Assembly: GCA_023896275.1 (NCBI GenBank)
Contig: MLDA01000013.1
Span: forward strand, 57,686 to 121,685
Direction: 5' to 3'
Length of the DNA: 64,000 nucleotides
Source of the DNA: Kocuria rosea subsp. polaris
GTDB taxonomy: Bacteria > Actinomycetota > Actinomycetes > Actinomycetales > Micrococcaceae
Below the pieces are notes generated by a model that did not search any database, was not told where the DNA came from, and saw only the letters and a list, made by a program, of their open reading frames with translations. This document shows, in pieces, positions 63,549-64,000 of this stretch (the stretch's first letter is position 1; the number at the start of each line of letters is the position of its first letter). The position numbers and the translations under genes were made by a program.

Positions 63549-64000
63549 TCATCGCGGATTCGATCCGGTCCACCACCACCACCAGCCGGACCCGCCGCCG
63601 TTTTCGGTCTCCGCGGTGGGCTCGTCGCATCCCGGCCACGGGGTTGGGTGGCAGGGGTCGTGGCCCGGCGGGGTACGCGAAGGCTCGGGGGTGGGCGTCG
63701 GCCCGACGGTGGGCTCTGGTGTGGGCTCCACGGTCGGCTCAGGGGTGGGCGTCGGCTCTAGCGTCGGTTCAGGCGTGGGCTCCACGGTCGGCTCAGGATC
63801 CACCGTGGGCGTGGGCGTGGGCGTTGGTGTGACCGTCGGTTCGGGAGTGACCGTCGGTTCGGGAGTGACCGTTGGTGTGGGCTCCGGGGACGGTGCGACC
63901 GTGGGGTCCGGAGTCGGCTCCGGCTCAGGAGTGGGCTTGGGCGCTTGCGTGGGCCGGGGCTCCGGTGTCGGCTGCGGTGCCTCGGTCTGCGGGGCGGGCG
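63549..64000 (-). CDS. Pro/Thr/Glu-repeat protein, C-terminal part (partial)
   Basis: The minus-strand frame is open from the window edge to a stop at 63549. About 125 residues consist of PTPEPT-type repeats (PEPTVTPEPT, PTPTPTV, VEPTPEPT), followed by a Pro/Cys segment (GHDPCHPTPWPGCDEP) and the end GGGSGWWWWWTGSNPR with five consecutive Trp. Such Pro-rich stalks link wall-associated or secreted domains in actinobacteria. No LPXTG or membrane anchor is present at this end, so it may be secreted; the N-terminal domain lies outside the window. Confidence 0.6.
   Translation of the reverse strand, partial: PAPQTEAPQPTPEPRPTQAPKPTPEPEPTPDPTVAPSPEPTPTVTPEPTVTPEPTVTPTPTPTPTVDPEPTVEPTPEPTLEPTPTPEPTVEPTPEPTVGPTPTPEPSRTPPGHDPCHPTPWPGCDEPTAETENGGGSGWWWWWTGSNPR

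Noticed and set aside
63640..64000. Repeated short units at the window end, considered as a CRISPR array
   Set aside because: The units are short, unequal and in frame, and encode a Pro/Thr/Glu-rich protein; there are no spacers.

Overview
The window reads as a high-GC actinobacterial chromosome, most likely a member of the Micrococcaceae (Arthrobacter, Zhihengliuella or Citricoccus type). The basis is GC-rich codon use, many GTG and TTG starts, the gene order of the spc and alpha ribosomal operons, a Tad/Flp pilus locus without an outer-membrane secretin, and the actinobacterial order glmM-coaA-glmS-acpS-nnr-alr-tsaE. The genus is an inference; no rRNA gene is present to test it.

Backbone. 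1-6785 holds the end of the spc operon (rplN end, rplX, rplE, rpsH, rplF, rplR, rpsE, rpmD, rplO, then secY, adk, map). 11703-14930 holds infA, rpmJ, rpsM, rpsK, rpoA and rplQ, followed by truA (15032). rplM-rpsI and glmM follow at 27120-29638; then a nucleotidyltransferase-like gene, mscL, coaA, glmS, acpS and the NAD(P)HX repair gene run to 35911, and alr-tsaE sits at 51632-53357. The usual rpsN (after rplE) and rpsD (after rpsK) are absent from their normal places.

Cargo. The backbone is interrupted by accessory blocks. (1) 6849-11415: a DUF559-type protein and a three-gene sugar ABC importer between map and infA. (2) 15977-26844: a Tad pilus locus (flp, tadE, a tadG-like gene, cpaB, tadZ, tadA, tadB, tadC) with a divergent 995-residue LuxR-type ATPase regulator, between truA and rplM. 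(3) 36441-51573: a Tat-exported protein, an OmpR-type regulator with a degenerate receiver, and a Wzx/Wzy-type exopolysaccharide locus (acyltransferase, initiating sugar transferase, pyruvyl transferase, flippase, polymerase, two GT4 glycosyltransferases, an epimerase, rfbA and rfbB), between nnr and alr. Part of it (41990-45868) is clearly lower in GC. (4) 53649-60497: a three-gene cassette after tsaE, where tsaB-rimI-tsaD would be expected. It encodes a protein with a C-terminal PD-(D/E)XK nuclease signature, an unrecognised 313-residue protein, and a 1389-residue STAND-type NTPase with an N-terminal nuclease-like domain. I read it as a candidate antiphage defence system and the best candidate here for something undescribed. 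(5) 60747-64000: a decaying zone with a frameshifted methyltransferase, a 5'-truncated amidase, a DUF1963 protein and the end of a Pro/Thr/Glu-repeat protein.

Regulation. Several genes have a -10-like hexamer ending 6-7 nt before the start codon and no clear Shine-Dalgarno, which suggests leaderless mRNAs. There are strong hairpin terminators, a branched RNA-like structure upstream of rpsM, and a long leader upstream of rplM. The DUF559 gene is flanked by two hairpins sharing the same 12-bp outer stem.
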